From the NCBI GenBank assembly GCA_963747595.1, contig CAVVFO010000003.1, positions 248,001 to 312,000 of the forward strand: a stretch of DNA of 64,000 bases, given 5' to 3'. Source of the stretch: Oleiagrimonas sp963747595. Its GTDB lineage: Bacteria > Pseudomonadota > Gammaproteobacteria > Xanthomonadales > Rhodanobacteraceae. The notes under the pieces are model-generated. The model saw only the letters and a program-made list of their open reading frames with translations, searched no databases and was not told the DNA's origin. The position numbers were made by a program, and so were the translations under genes. Shown here piece after piece: positions 7,026 through 16,214 of this stretch. The number at the start of each line of letters is the position of its first letter. The stretch's first letter is position 1.

Positions 7026-7985
7026 TTACTGGCCGGATGCCGCCCGGTCGGAAGCGGCTTTCCTGATCAGGTAATGCGCCAACTGGATACCCTTCTGGTA
7101 GCCACCGGCGGAGCTGAAGCCGAAGCGATAGTGGCCGTCCACGACGATGGTCGGCGTCCCCTGCACGCCATAGGACTTCACCATGTCGCTGGCCTGCTTC
7201 ATCTTCATGTTGGTGGCAAATGAATTGGCCACGGCGACGAACTGCTCGGGCTTGATGCCGTAGCGGGTGTAGAAGGTGGCGATCTTGTGGATGTCCGGCC
7301 ACTTGGATTTGGGGAGAAGCTGACCGGTGGCCTGGTTGTAGGAGCCGATCTCGCCGCTCTGGAACACTGCATCGAACATGGCGTCATAGCTCTTTTCGGC
7401 CACGCCCAATGCCTTGGCCGCGAAATAGGCGCGCTGATAGACCACCCAGTTCTCGTCCGGGCGGAACGCTGCCGGCAGATAGGTCATGACCGCATCGTCG
7501 GGCAGGCTGCGCTTGAGCTTGTCGATCCAGATGTGGGCGTGATCGCATGCCGGGCAGCCGTAGGAGAACACCTCGGTGACGTTGATCTTCTTGCCCGGTT
7601 TGACTACCGGCTGTCGCGGGCTGATGACGAAATAGTTCTTGCCCTCGACCCAGCCGCTGTTGTCTTGCTGCGGCGCATTGTCAGCGGCGTCGGCATTGAC
7701 GTTGGACGCACTGCTCTGTTGCGCTGTGCTGTCGGCGGTGGTCGCGGTGACGTTGGCAGGCTGTGCCGAGCTGGCGGCGGACGCAGCGGACGCCGGCGAT
7801 GATGCGCTGGCGGCGGGCACTGCAGCGGGCGCTGTGGTGGCAGCCTGCGGCGCGGCAGTCGCGCTGCGCGCGGTGCTGGAGGCGGGGGCCGTTGCCGCGG
7901 CGGGGCCGGGCGTGCTGGTGTCCTGATGCGAGCCGCAGGCGGCGAGAGTCAGCAGACACAGGCAGAGGGAGAGATGCTTGAGCAT
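7026..7985 (-). CDS. DsbA-like lipoprotein with long Ala/Ser/Thr/Pro linker
   Basis: 319 residues. The signal peptide ends in the lipobox LLTLAAC, so the protein is predicted to be acylated and membrane-anchored. About 100 low-complexity residues rich in Ala, Ser, Thr and Pro follow, then a DsbA domain with active site CPAC (in VFSYGCPACDHAH) and cis-Pro loop VQGTPTIVVDGHYR. The ATG at 7985 is supported by AAGGA ten bases upstream; an earlier in-frame ATG at 8012 would put extra basic residues before the signal peptide. The disordered linker should let the thioredoxin domain reach across the periplasm. It pairs with the soluble DsbA downstream and with cytochrome c4 upstream. Confidence 0.88.
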   Translation of the reverse strand: MLKHLSLCLCLLTLAACGSHQDTSTPGPAAATAPASSTARSATAAPQAATTAPAAVPAASASSPASAASAASSAQPANVTATTADSTAQQSSASNVNADAADNAPQQDNSGWVEGKNYFVISPRQPVVKPGKKINVTEVFSYGCPACDHAHIWIDKLKRSLPDDAVMTYLPAAFRPDENWVVYQRAYFAAKALGVAEKSYDAMFDAVFQSGEIGSYNQATGQLLPKSKWPDIHKIATFYTRYGIKPEQFVAVANSFATNMKMKQASDMVKSYGVQGTPTIVVDGHYRFGFSSAGGYQKGIQLAHYLIRKAASDRAASGQ

Positions 7986-8186
7986 GAAGCGATGTTCCTT
8001 GATGCGGTACATGAATGACAGGACGGGACCGATGGTGGAGCGTTGCCGTTCAATGCTCCGGCCGAGCGACGATGCGCCGCGGCGCTTGTCCACGGGCCAT
8101 GGGCTCGGACCGGAGTCTCGGCGTTCCTTTCGCCAAGGCAGACCGTGCAGCGAGTACATCGTTGGCCTGCCCTGGTGGTTGGATCA

Positions 8187-8990
8187 TCAGGGCGCGTCGC
8201 CAGTTCCCGAATGGGCGGTATTGCTGTGCAGTCCCTCGATGTAGCTGGCCAGGGCAGCGATGTCCTTGCTGCTCAGGCGGCGGGCGATGGTGGGCATGAT
8301 CTGCTGATGCGTGCTGGTACCCCAGCTGTCGCCATCGTGCCAGGCCTTGAGGGTTTTCTGCACGTAATCGGCGTGCTGTCCGGCCAGATGCGGGTAGCCG
8401 GCGCCCGGATTGCCCGCGCCGTCCGGGCCATGACAGGACATGCAGGCAGGAATGGCATGGCCGGGATCGCCGGCGCGGTAGAGTGTCTGCCCCGGCTTGA
8501 CCAGCGCATCGTCGGCCACGCCCTGACTGGTGTTCTGCTGCGCGTAGTACGCGCCGATGTCATGCATGTCGGTGTTCGACAGCTGCCCGGCGAAACCGGC
8601 CATGATGGCGTTCTTGCGCTTGCCGCTCTTGAAGGCGCGCAACGAGGTGACGATGTAGGACTCGTTCTGGCCAGCCAGTTTCGGATATTGCGCGTCGGTG
8701 GAGTTGCCGTCCGGCCCGTGACAGGCGCTGCACAGCGCCGCCTTGGATGCGCCGGCCTTGGGGTTGCCCGACAACGCGCCATCCGGGCTCATGTGCGGTT
8801 CGGCCGAGCCGGGGGCCGCTTCAGCCGTTTCCCGGGTCGGTTGCGTTCGCGTGGGGCTGGTCCTGGTCGAACTGGTGACGGAGGCGGCGGACACCGGCGG
8901 TGTCTGGTTGGCCTTCTTTTCCGTTTGTGCCATGGCCGCTGTAGCGACCACGGACAGCAGGACAAGTGCTGCGACGCGCAGTGAACTCAT
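8187..8990 (-). CDS. diheme cytochrome c4
   Basis: 267 residues: a signal peptide (cleavage after AMA near residue 22), a Thr/Pro/Ser-rich spacer, then two homologous class I cytochrome domains. The heme-binding motifs are CSACH and CMSCH, each followed by a GPDG segment, with distal methionine candidates in AIMAGFAGQL and QIMPTIARRL. The start is decided by the GGGGAGG block just upstream: the ATG at 8990 lies six bases after it, whereas the ATG at 8996 overlaps it. Cytochrome c4 shuttles electrons from the bc1 complex to terminal oxidases on the periplasmic face. It is divergent from engB and upstream of the dsbA pair, an order I associate with Xanthomonadales. Confidence 0.92.
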   Translation of the reverse strand: MSSLRVAALVLLSVVATAAMAQTEKKANQTPPVSAASVTSSTRTSPTRTQPTRETAEAAPGSAEPHMSPDGALSGNPKAGASKAALCSACHGPDGNSTDAQYPKLAGQNESYIVTSLRAFKSGKRKNAIMAGFAGQLSNTDMHDIGAYYAQQNTSQGVADDALVKPGQTLYRAGDPGHAIPACMSCHGPDGAGNPGAGYPHLAGQHADYVQKTLKAWHDGDSWGTSTHQQIMPTIARRLSSKDIAALASYIEGLHSNTAHSGTGDAP

Positions 8991-9198
8991 GGACATCCTC
9001 CCCCGTTCGGGATTGCCGGGCCGACTGGACCCAGTCCACCGGATTATCACCAGCGTACCGGGCACGGTCAAACCAGACAGCGCCGCCTGCGACTGCACGC
9101 CGCGTCAAGTGTCTTGCCGCCGAATGGCGCAAACAGGTGAAGTGGTGCGCCGAGGTCGGTCATAATGGAGCGTTGTGACACCACAGGATCCGGAAACC

Positions 9199-9798
9199 AT
9201 GAGCGTGCCCTCCCTGCGTGGCGCCAGTTTCGTGCTTGCGGCGCACCGCGTCGACCAGCTGCCTGCCGACGAGGGCGCCGAAGTGGCCTTTGCCGGCCGC
9301 TCCAACGCCGGCAAGTCCAGTGCCCTGAACATCCTCACCGGGCACAAGAGCCTGGCGCGCACCTCCAAGACTCCGGGGCGCACGCAGCAGCTGGTGGTCT
9401 TCGAGCTGGGGCCTGCCACGCGTCTGGTCGATCTGCCCGGTTACGGTTATGCCAAGGTGCCCGAGGCGCTGCGGGAGCACTGGAAGGTGGAGATCGACCG
9501 CTACCTGCATGAGCGCAAGAGTCTGCGCGGCGTGGTGCTGATCTGCGACATCCGCCATGAGCTGAAGGCATTCGATCGGCAGATGATCGCGTTCTGCCAC
9601 GCCACATCGCTCAACTGCCATGTACTGCTGACCAAGGCGGACAAGCTCTCGCGCGGCCAGGCCGCGACCGCACTGCAACAGACGCGCACGCTGTTCACGC
9701 GCGAAGGCTGGAGCGCCAGTGCACAAATCTTTTCCTCCAGTGCCCGCACCGGCGTCGACGAGGCGCGTGCCACCGCAATGCAGTGGCTGCAGCCGTAG
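9199..9798 (+). CDS. engB: ribosome-biogenesis GTPase EngB (YihA/YsxC)
   Basis: 199 residues. GTPase motifs in order: G1 GRSNAGKSS (about residues 34-42), G2 TSKTPGRTQ, G3 DLPGYGYAKV, G4 TKADKL and G5 SSSARTG. The SKTPGRTQ loop is diagnostic of EngB. The family acts in maturation of the large ribosomal subunit. An upstream in-frame GTG at 9175 is possible; I chose the ATG at 9199 because it gives the usual family length. The stop codon TAG is part of an intergenic repeat that begins here. Confidence 0.95.
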   Translation: MSVPSLRGASFVLAAHRVDQLPADEGAEVAFAGRSNAGKSSALNILTGHKSLARTSKTPGRTQQLVVFELGPATRLVDLPGYGYAKVPEALREHWKVEIDRYLHERKSLRGVVLICDIRHELKAFDRQMIAFCHATSLNCHVLLTKADKLSRGQAATALQQTRTLFTREGWSASAQIFSSSARTGVDEARATAMQWLQP

Positions 9799-9892
9799 GG
9801 CGGGTCAAGGAACGGCCGTGACGGACCCACCTGCTTGCGGGGGCGGCCGGGTCTTTTCCGCATGCTTGCGCAAAGCAGGGCGGATGCACCCT
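9795..9892. repeat. intergenic palindromic repeat, copy A (partly degenerate)
   Basis: Starts GTAGGGCGGGTCAAGGAACG and continues with a CCTGCTTGCGGG block at 9830-9841. These blocks are shared with copies at 17026, 36272, 45615 and 63763. The returning arm is degenerate (GCATGCTTGCGCAAAGCAGG and GGGCGGATGCACC). Its TAG is the engB stop codon. It sits between convergent engB and the GAF-domain gene, where it could act as a transcript end. Confidence 0.7.
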
Positions 9893-9908
9893 GCGCGAGA
9901 TGTGCCTC

Positions 9909-10406
9909 TTACCCGGCCAGCGACGCCATGAATTCCGTGCACAAGCCCTGCATGCCGTGGCGGTCGACCTCATCGAAGCGGCCCGGGCGCGGGCTGTCCA
10001 CGTCCCAGACGCCGAACAGGCGACCGTCGGCATGAAACAGCGGCACCACCACCTCCGAACGTGAGGCGGCATCACAGGCGATGTGGCCGGGGAATGTGGT
10101 CACGTCCTGGACCACCTGCGCCTCGCCGCTTTGTGCCGCCGTGCCACAGACGCCGCGCCCCAGCGGGATGCGCACGCAGGCCGGCTGCCCCTGGAACGGC
10201 CCGACAATGAGCTCGGTGCCGTCGAACAGGTAGAAGCCCGCCCAGTTCAACTCGGGCAGCGCATGAAAGACCAGGGCGGCGAAGTTGGCGGCGTTGGCGA
10301 TCATGTCGCGCTCACCCTCCAGCAGTCCGCGCGCCTGCTGGCGAAGATTCGCGTAAAGTTCGGACGGCGTCTCGCCGCGGATCGGGGCAACTTGATGCAT
10401 GGTCAT
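9909..10406 (-). CDS. msrC: free methionine-(R)-sulfoxide reductase, GAF domain (fRMsr/MsrC)
   Basis: 165 residues, a single GAF domain. The family's three key cysteines are present: in the PACVRIPLGRGVCG segment (two cysteines ten residues apart) and in GHIACDAASRSE (the catalytic one). The tail VWDVDSPRPGRFDEVDR is also characteristic. The enzyme reduces free Met-R-sulfoxide with thioredoxin as donor. Starts at 10406 or 10400 are possible, with no strong ribosome-binding site. It is divergent from bioD with 58 bases between them. Confidence 0.9.
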   Translation of the reverse strand: MTMHQVAPIRGETPSELYANLRQQARGLLEGERDMIANAANFAALVFHALPELNWAGFYLFDGTELIVGPFQGQPACVRIPLGRGVCGTAAQSGEAQVVQDVTTFPGHIACDAASRSEVVVPLFHADGRLFGVWDVDSPRPGRFDEVDRHGMQGLCTEFMASLAG

Positions 10407-10464
10407 GACACTATTCGGACTCAAACGTGCATTATGCCGCCGACGGTGTGTATGAAGGGAAACC

Positions 10465-11169
10465 ATGGAACGTGAATCCTGTGTCAATGCCGCAGCGTGC
10501 GGCGTCTTCGTCGCCGGCACCGATACCGGCATCGGCAAGACCCATGTGAGCGTTGCGCTCGTGCATGCCTTGCGGCAGGCAGGTTGGACGGCCTGCGGCA
10601 TGAAACCGGTGGCCAGCGGTTGCGAGGACACGCCCGAGGGCCGGCGCAACTCCGATGCACTGGCGCTGCAGGCGGCCAGTGCGCCGATGCCGCTCTACGA
10701 GACGGTCAATCCCGTGGCATTGTCGGCACCGGTCTCGCCGCATCTGGCGCTGGCGGCGGAAGGTGGCGACATGGATTGGCGGCAGTTGCAGGACAGCTAT
10801 GCGCGCCTGCAAAACGATCATGCACGCATCGTCGTCGAAGGTGTTGGTGGCTGGATGGTGCCGCTGGATGCGCAGACGCTGGCCTCGGAGATCCCGCTGC
10901 GGTTCGGATTGCCGGTGATCCTGGTGGTCGGCTTGCGCCTGGGATGTCTCAACCACGCCCTGCTCAGCGCCCGCGCCATTCAGGCGGATGGCTGCAATCT
11001 ACTGGGCTGGATCGGCAACACCATCGATCCGCACATGCTCGAGATCGAGGCCAACGTGCAGACATTGCGCGAATGCATGCCTGCTCCGTGTCTGGGCATG
11101 CTGCCGCATGGCGAAGCCCCACCGCAGGCGGCGGCGCACCTGGATGCCGCTGTCGCTGCGTGGGCCTGA
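10465..11169 (+). CDS. bioD: dethiobiotin synthetase BioD
   Basis: 234 residues. The P-loop GTDTGIGKTHVSVAL near residue 18 is the BioD version of the Walker A, followed by GMKPVASGC (substrate lysine) and VVEGVGGWMVPLD. BioD closes the ureido ring of 7,8-diaminopelargonate with ATP and CO2 in biotin synthesis. AAGGGA lies five bases before the ATG. Other bio genes are not adjacent, so the pathway is split in this genome. Confidence 0.95.
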   Translation: MERESCVNAAACGVFVAGTDTGIGKTHVSVALVHALRQAGWTACGMKPVASGCEDTPEGRRNSDALALQAASAPMPLYETVNPVALSAPVSPHLALAAEGGDMDWRQLQDSYARLQNDHARIVVEGVGGWMVPLDAQTLASEIPLRFGLPVILVVGLRLGCLNHALLSARAIQADGCNLLGWIGNTIDPHMLEIEANVQTLRECMPAPCLGMLPHGEAPPQAAAHLDAAVAAWA

Positions 11170-11211
11170 GGGCCGGCCCGTTCATCCGCTTGATTTATTT
11201 GGAGAGATTGC

Positions 11212-11562
11212 ATGTCCAGAGGCAACGTGTTTTTCATCCGTATCGATGATTTCTCCGCGGCGCGCGGCGACGATCCGGCCCTTCGGTTCCAGGGCGAAAG
11301 TCCGCAGGCCCTGGCCGGAGCGATACAGGCCGCCCTGGCCACGCCGGATCTGTTCCAGCGCTGGCGGGCGGCCCAGGCCGAGCCCGACGAAGTGGACGAC
11401 TCGCTGGCACCGGTGGATGCCGAGTCGCGGGTCGAGGCGCAGCAAGCGGATCTGGGCGTGGATCTCACCATCACCACGTCGCTGTCGATGCGGATCGTGC
11501 GTCATCGACTCGGACTGCTGATCGGTCCGCACTGGACGCTGCGTGACGTCCGCGCCGCCTGA
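11212..11562 (+). CDS. hypothetical protein, 116 residues
   Basis: No recognised domain. The protein starts MSRGNVFFIRIDDFSAARGD, has an acidic, alanine-rich centre and ends with basic residues around MRIVRHRLGLLIGPHW. No signal peptide or membrane helix is evident. It follows bioD by 42 bases on the same strand and carries GGAGAG about seven bases before the ATG, so it may be cotranscribed with bioD. The reading frame shows the high third-position GC expected of a real gene here. Confidence 0.65.
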   Translation: MSRGNVFFIRIDDFSAARGDDPALRFQGESPQALAGAIQAALATPDLFQRWRAAQAEPDEVDDSLAPVDAESRVEAQQADLGVDLTITTSLSMRIVRHRLGLLIGPHWTLRDVRAA

Positions 11563-11691
11563 CGCATTCTGCGTCGCGTTTGGACGCAGGCGCTGTCGAG
11601 GGGTTAAAGTCGATCGTTGTCATTCCCGTTTGCTGCGTGCACATGCGCATCAAGCCACCACCTAAACGAAACGCCAGGGGAGCATCATTCG

Positions 11692-13896
11692 ATGGTTCGC
11701 ATTCGCACACTCACGTTGTCCATCGCCGCAGTCTGCGCGCTGGGCGCCTGTTCGCAATCGAACACGCCCGACACGGCGCCCAAGCCGGCCGCCACGGCGC
11801 CGACTGCGCCTGCCTCGAGCGCGTCCACGGCCAACGCCGACGCCAGCCGGCAGAATCCGTTCTTCAAACCCAGCACGCTGCCGTTCCACGCGCCGCCGTT
11901 CGACCGCATCAAGGACGCCGACTTCAAACCGGCCATCAAGGAGGGCATGAAGCGGCAGCTGGCGCAGGTCCGCAAGATCGCCAACAACCCTCAGCCGCCG
12001 ACCTTCAAGAACACCATCGTGGCCATGGAAAAGAGTGGCCAAATGCTGGATCGCGTGGAAATGGTGTTCAGTTCGCTGACCTCGGCCAACACCAACGACA
12101 CGTTGCAGAAAGTGCAGGAAGAGGAAGCCCCCAAACTGGCGGCCCATCAGGATGCGATCTATCTCAACGACAAGCTGTTCAAGCGTGTCCAGACCGTCTA
12201 CAACAAGCGCGACCAGCTGAAGCTGGATCCCGAGGCGCAGCGTCTGCTCGAGGTCTATTACAAGCGTTTCGTGCATGACGGCGCCAGGCTGGGCGAGGCC
12301 GACAAGGCCAAGCTGCGCAAACTCAACACGCAGCTGTCCACGCTGACCACGGCGTTCTCGAACAAGCTGCTGGCTGCCACCAAGGCCGCCGCGCTGGTGG
12401 TGGACGACAAGTCCAAGCTGGCGGGCCTGAGCGACGCGCAGATTGCCGCCGCGGCACAGGCCGCCAAGGATCGCGGCCTCGAGGGCAAGTGGGTGCTCAC
12501 GCTGCAGAACACCACGCAGCAGCCGGCGTTGTCCGAACTGACCGATCGCGCCACACGCAGGGCGCTGTTCGAGGCCTCCTGGAACCGCGCCGAACAGGGT
12601 GGCAAGAACGATACTCGTGCAACCATCTCGAAAATTGCCAAGCTGCGCGCCGAGAAAGCCAAACTGCTGGGCTACGACAACTTCGCCGCCTACAAGCTGT
12701 ACAACCAGATGGCCAAGACGCCCGCCCGCGTCGATGATTTTCTGTCCAGGCTGGTGCAGCCGGCGCGCCATCAGGAGCAGGCCGAGCAGAAACAGCTGCA
12801 GCAGCTGGTCGACGCCAGCGGCAAGCATTTCAAATTGCAGCCGTGGGACTGGAAGTTCTACGCCGAGAAGCTGCGCAAGAAGAAATACAACCTGGACGAG
12901 AGCCAGATCAAACCGTATTTCAAGCTCGAGACCGTCCTGCACAAGGGGCTGTTCTTCGCCGCCAACAAGCTGTACGGCCTGACCTTCAAACAGCGCAAGG
13001 ACATTCCGGTCTATCAGAAGGATGTCAGCGTATACGAGGTGTTCGACAAGGACGGCTCGTCGCTGGGGCTGATCTACTTCGACTACTTCAAGCGTGACAA
13101 CAAGTCCGGTGGCGCCTGGATGAGCAACTTCGTCACTCAGTCCAAGCTCAGTGGCGACAAGCCGGTGGTCTACAACGTGGCCAACTTCGCCAAGCCGGCC
13201 GCCGGCAAGCCGGCATTGCTGACATTCGACGATGTCACCACGATGTTCCACGAGTTCGGTCATGCCCTGAATGGCCTGTTCGCCAGCCAGCAGTATCCGA
13301 CGCTGTCCGGTACGGCCACGGCGCGCGACTTCGTCGAATACCCCTCGCAGTTCAACGAGCACTGGGCGACCAACAAGAAGGTGCTGGCCAACTACGCCAT
13401 CAACTACAAGACCGGCAAGCCCATGCCGCAAAAGCTGGTGGACAAGATCAAGAAGGCGGCCACCTTCGACGAAGGCTACGATTTCACCGAGCTGCTGGCC
13501 GCCGCAGAGCTGGACATGCAATGGCACGAGCTGCCGGCCAGCGCACCACGGAAAAAGGTGGACGCGTTCGAGAAGAAGGCGCTCAAGGCCACGCACATGG
13601 ACATCCACGATGTGCCGCCGCGCTATCGCTCCAGCTATTTCCTGCACATCTGGTCCAACGGCTATTCGGCCGGCTACTACGCCTACCTGTGGTCGGAGAT
13701 GCTGGACGACGACAGCTACCAGTGGTTCATGGACCACGGCGGCCTGACTCGCAAGAACGGCCAGCGCTTCCGCGACATGATCCTCTCGCGCGGCAACAGC
13801 GAGAACCTGGAGAAGATGTTCGAGGCGTTCTACGGCAGCAAACCCAAGATCGGCCCGATGCTGAAGTTCCGCGGGCTGAGGGGCACCCAGCACTGA
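11692..13896 (+). CDS. dcp: M3-family zinc metallopeptidase, Dcp-like lipoprotein
   Basis: 734 residues. The N-terminal signal peptide ends in the lipobox LGAC (MVRIRTLTLSIAAVCALGAC) and is followed by a Pro/Ala/Thr linker. The thermolysin-type zinc site is TMFHEFGHAL (His520, Glu521, His524) with a downstream glutamate in ARDFVEYPSQF. A late HIWSNGYSAGYYAYLWSE segment is typical of peptidyl-dipeptidase Dcp/oligopeptidase A. A lipobox implies a periplasm-facing enzyme that cleaves dipeptides from peptide C-termini. The start is fixed by AGGGGAG nine bases upstream. A strong terminator follows 25 bases after the stop. Confidence 0.93.
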   Translation: MVRIRTLTLSIAAVCALGACSQSNTPDTAPKPAATAPTAPASSASTANADASRQNPFFKPSTLPFHAPPFDRIKDADFKPAIKEGMKRQLAQVRKIANNPQPPTFKNTIVAMEKSGQMLDRVEMVFSSLTSANTNDTLQKVQEEEAPKLAAHQDAIYLNDKLFKRVQTVYNKRDQLKLDPEAQRLLEVYYKRFVHDGARLGEADKAKLRKLNTQLSTLTTAFSNKLLAATKAAALVVDDKSKLAGLSDAQIAAAAQAAKDRGLEGKWVLTLQNTTQQPALSELTDRATRRALFEASWNRAEQGGKNDTRATISKIAKLRAEKAKLLGYDNFAAYKLYNQMAKTPARVDDFLSRLVQPARHQEQAEQKQLQQLVDASGKHFKLQPWDWKFYAEKLRKKKYNLDESQIKPYFKLETVLHKGLFFAANKLYGLTFKQRKDIPVYQKDVSVYEVFDKDGSSLGLIYFDYFKRDNKSGGAWMSNFVTQSKLSGDKPVVYNVANFAKPAAGKPALLTFDDVTTMFHEFGHALNGLFASQQYPTLSGTATARDFVEYPSQFNEHWATNKKVLANYAINYKTGKPMPQKLVDKIKKAATFDEGYDFTELLAAAELDMQWHELPASAPRKKVDAFEKKALKATHMDIHDVPPRYRSSYFLHIWSNGYSAGYYAYLWSEMLDDDSYQWFMDHGGLTRKNGQRFRDMILSRGNSENLEKMFEAFYGSKPKIGPMLKFRGLRGTQH

Positions 13897-13921
13897 CTGT
13901 GGTCACCGCGTGAGGCAACAG

Positions 13922-13953
13922 GAAAGGGCCGGCATTTGCCGGCCCTTTCTTTT
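13922..13953 (+). terminator. rho-independent terminator after dcp
   Basis: A perfect 13-base-pair inverted repeat (13922-13934 with 13937-13949, GAAAGGGCCGGCA and its complement) with a two-base nominal loop, followed by TTTT at 13950-13953. It lies between convergent dcp and gshA and has a T-tract only for the rightward direction. Confidence 0.9.
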
Positions 13954-13989
13954 TCACGGAGGCAAAGCCACCCGATGGGGCGGCACGGT

Positions 13990-15357
13990 TCAATAGGCAA
14001 ATTCACGGAACACCGGATCGACGCTGCCGTCCCACTCGCCGTAGAACAGCTCTAGTTTGCGTTCGGCGGGCGTCTGATTGGCCTGGGCCACGGCGATCAG
14101 CGGCTCCAGGAAGACGGTCTCGTCGGCGCCGCTGTCATTGATGCGGGCGCGGCGCTTCAGGCCGTGGCCGGCGATCTTCAGGGTTTCCAGGGCCAGATCG
14201 CGTACCGTGCCGCCACGGAATGGCAGTTTCAGCGCGTGCCTGGGCACGCCGTCGCGCAGGGCATTGCGCTCGTCCATGGAGAAATCCTTGACCAGATCCC
14301 AGGCTGCGCCCAGCGCGTCGTCGTCATAGAGCAGGCCCACCCATAGTGCCGGCAGCGCGCACAGACGACTCCACGGACCGCCGTCGGCACCGCGCATTTC
14401 CAGGAACTGCTTCAGGCGCACCTCGGGAAAATTGGTGGTCATGTGGTCGGCCCAGTCGCGCATGGTGGGCACGATGCCCGGCAGCGCGGCCAGCTTGCCA
14501 TTCATGAAGGTGCGAAAGCTGCTGCCGGCCAGGTCCACCAGTTCGTTGTTCTGGATGCTGAAGTACATCGGCACATCGAGGATGTAGTCCACCCAGCGCT
14601 CATAGCCGAACCCATCCTCGAAGACGAAATCCAGCATGCCGGTGCGGTCCGGGTCCGTGTCGGTCCACACGTGCGAGCGGAACGACTGGAAGCCGTTGGG
14701 TTTGCCCTCGGTAAACGGCGAATCGGCGAACAGCGCCGTGGCGACCGGTTGCAGTGCCAGCGCCACGCGGAACTTCTTCACCATGTCCGCTTCGGTGATG
14801 TAGTCCAGGTTTACCTGCACGGTGCAGGTGCGGGTCATCATGTCCAGGCCCAGATTGCCGCGGGTGGGCATGTAGCGGCGCATGATGCCGTAGCGGCCCT
14901 TGGGCATCCACGGCATCTGGTCGCGCCGCCATTTGGGCTGGAAACCCATGCCCAGAAAGCCCATGCCGAGGGTATCGGCCACCGAACGCACCTCCTCCAG
15001 ATGCGCATTGACCTCGGCGCAGGTCTGGTGGATGGTGGAAAGCGGCGCGCCGGACAATTCCAGCTGGCCGGCCGGTTCCAGCGTGATGGATGCGCCATCG
15101 CGCGCCAGCGCCACCGCGTTGCCGTTTTCGCGCATGGCCTCCCAGCCGTGCTTCGCGGCAATGCCTTCCAGCAAGGCGCCGATGCCGCGCTCGCCCTCGA
15201 ATGGCGGCGGCGTCAGGTCGTCCCAGTAGAACCCGAATTTCTCGTGTTCGGTACCGATGCGCCACGCTTCACGCGGCTTCTCTCCGGCGGCAATGTTGTC
15301 GATCAGCTGATTGCGGTGGGTAATGGGCGTGGTCTTGGCGGCGCTGGGGATGGACAC
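13990..15357 (-). CDS. gshA: glutamate-cysteine ligase, plant-type GshA
   Basis: 455 residues from a GTG start with AAGGA seven bases upstream. Motifs RIGTEHEKFGFY, GASITLEPAGQLELSGAPL, MTRTCTVQVNLDY and FLEMRGADGGPW belong to the plant/alpha-proteobacterial GCS class (GSH1), not the E. coli GshA class. The enzyme makes gamma-glutamylcysteine, the first step of glutathione synthesis; glutathione is also the probable persulfide carrier for the sulfur locus at the left of the window. It is followed in the opposite direction by dcp, and a LOG-family gene lies upstream on the same strand. Confidence 0.95.
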   Translation of the reverse strand: MSIPSAAKTTPITHRNQLIDNIAAGEKPREAWRIGTEHEKFGFYWDDLTPPPFEGERGIGALLEGIAAKHGWEAMRENGNAVALARDGASITLEPAGQLELSGAPLSTIHQTCAEVNAHLEEVRSVADTLGMGFLGMGFQPKWRRDQMPWMPKGRYGIMRRYMPTRGNLGLDMMTRTCTVQVNLDYITEADMVKKFRVALALQPVATALFADSPFTEGKPNGFQSFRSHVWTDTDPDRTGMLDFVFEDGFGYERWVDYILDVPMYFSIQNNELVDLAGSSFRTFMNGKLAALPGIVPTMRDWADHMTTNFPEVRLKQFLEMRGADGGPWSRLCALPALWVGLLYDDDALGAAWDLVKDFSMDERNALRDGVPRHALKLPFRGGTVRDLALETLKIAGHGLKRRARINDSGADETVFLEPLIAVAQANQTPAERKLELFYGEWDGSVDPVFREFAY

Positions 15358-15455
15358 CGGGGAATCCTTGAAACGGGGGACCGCCCCAGATTGGGGGCGA
15401 GGGCGCGAAATTGAAAGGCCTGGGGGTCACGACGTTGAAGGGACAGGAGCTGGAT

Positions 15456-16037
15456 CTACTCCCGCGCGGCAGCGTAGTCGCGGGCGTCCGCGCGCCACCG
15501 GGGTGTGGCCTCGATGGTCGGCAGCACTGCCTCGGGCGTGGCCACGCGCTGCCACATGTTCACGTGTTCGGGATTCATGAAGCGCGCCTCGATAGTGCCC
15601 CGCAGGAAGGCATCCAGCGGTTGCCAGAAGTCCAGCGTGTCCAGCAGCACGATGGGATTGAAGTACAGTCCCAGCCGCTTGAGCGTGATGGCTTCGAACA
15701 ATTCCTCCAGCGTGCCGCAGCCGCCGGGCAGCGCGACCACGGCATCGGACCCGGCCAGGAGGCGATGCTTGCGCTCGCGCATGTCCTCGACCAGCTCCAG
15801 CTCGGTCAGGCCCGGATGCCCCCATTCCAGGTCCGCCATGAAACGCGGCAGGATGCCGGTGACCTCGCCGTCCCTGGAGAGCGCGCCGTCGGCCACCGCA
15901 CCCATGGAGCCGCGCGACCCGCCGCCGTACACCAAGCTGTGGCCCACCGCGGCGATGCATTCGCCCAACGCGAACGCGGCCTCGCGGTAGGCGGGGTCGG
16001 CGTGGTCGCTGGAAGCGCAGTAGACGCAGATGCGCAT
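15456..16037 (-). CDS. LOG-family nucleotide 5'-monophosphate phosphoribohydrolase (TIGR00730)
   Basis: 193 residues with a Rossmann-like fold. The family motif PGGCGTLEE lies near residue 105, preceded by the YGGGSRGSMG loop and MRERKH, which contribute the nucleotide site and catalytic Arg/Glu. Members hydrolyse the N-glycosidic bond of (cytokinin) nucleoside monophosphates; in bacteria without plant hosts they are thought to clean up purine nucleotides. I chose the start at 16037 (MRICVYCASS) because it gives the standard family N-terminus, with GGGAAAG upstream. Confidence 0.88.
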   Translation of the reverse strand: MRICVYCASSDHADPAYREAAFALGECIAAVGHSLVYGGGSRGSMGAVADGALSRDGEVTGILPRFMADLEWGHPGLTELELVEDMRERKHRLLAGSDAVVALPGGCGTLEELFEAITLKRLGLYFNPIVLLDTLDFWQPLDAFLRGTIEARFMNPEHVNMWQRVATPEAVLPTIEATPRWRADARDYAAARE

Positions 16038-16138
16038 GGATCTTTCCCGTGCATGAAAGCGGGCATTATGCCGCGAGCATGTTCTCACGGCACGTCAGGC
16101 GCTCGACCACCTCCGCCGGGGGCTGCTGTCTTTGCCAA

Positions 16139-16165
16139 TACCGGCTTTCGCCGGAATGACGAGCG
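16139..16165. repeat. short REP-like palindrome
   Basis: The CCGGCTTTCGCCGG core with flanking ATAC and AATGACGAGC is a small hairpin of the kind widely scattered between genes in GC-rich proteobacteria. A single copy was seen here, between the LOG-family gene and the MgtC-like gene. Confidence 0.5.
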
Positions 16166-16214
16166 CTGGGGCATACGCTTGTACCGGGTTCCGAGTCCCG
16201 AGTATTGATGCACA

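Noticed and set aside
11662..13893. 743-residue open frame on the minus strand opposite dcp
   Set aside because: Its composition is the Leu/Gly/Val-rich shadow of a GC-rich gene, and the opposite strand has a complete M3 peptidase with HEFGH, lipobox and ribosome-binding site.
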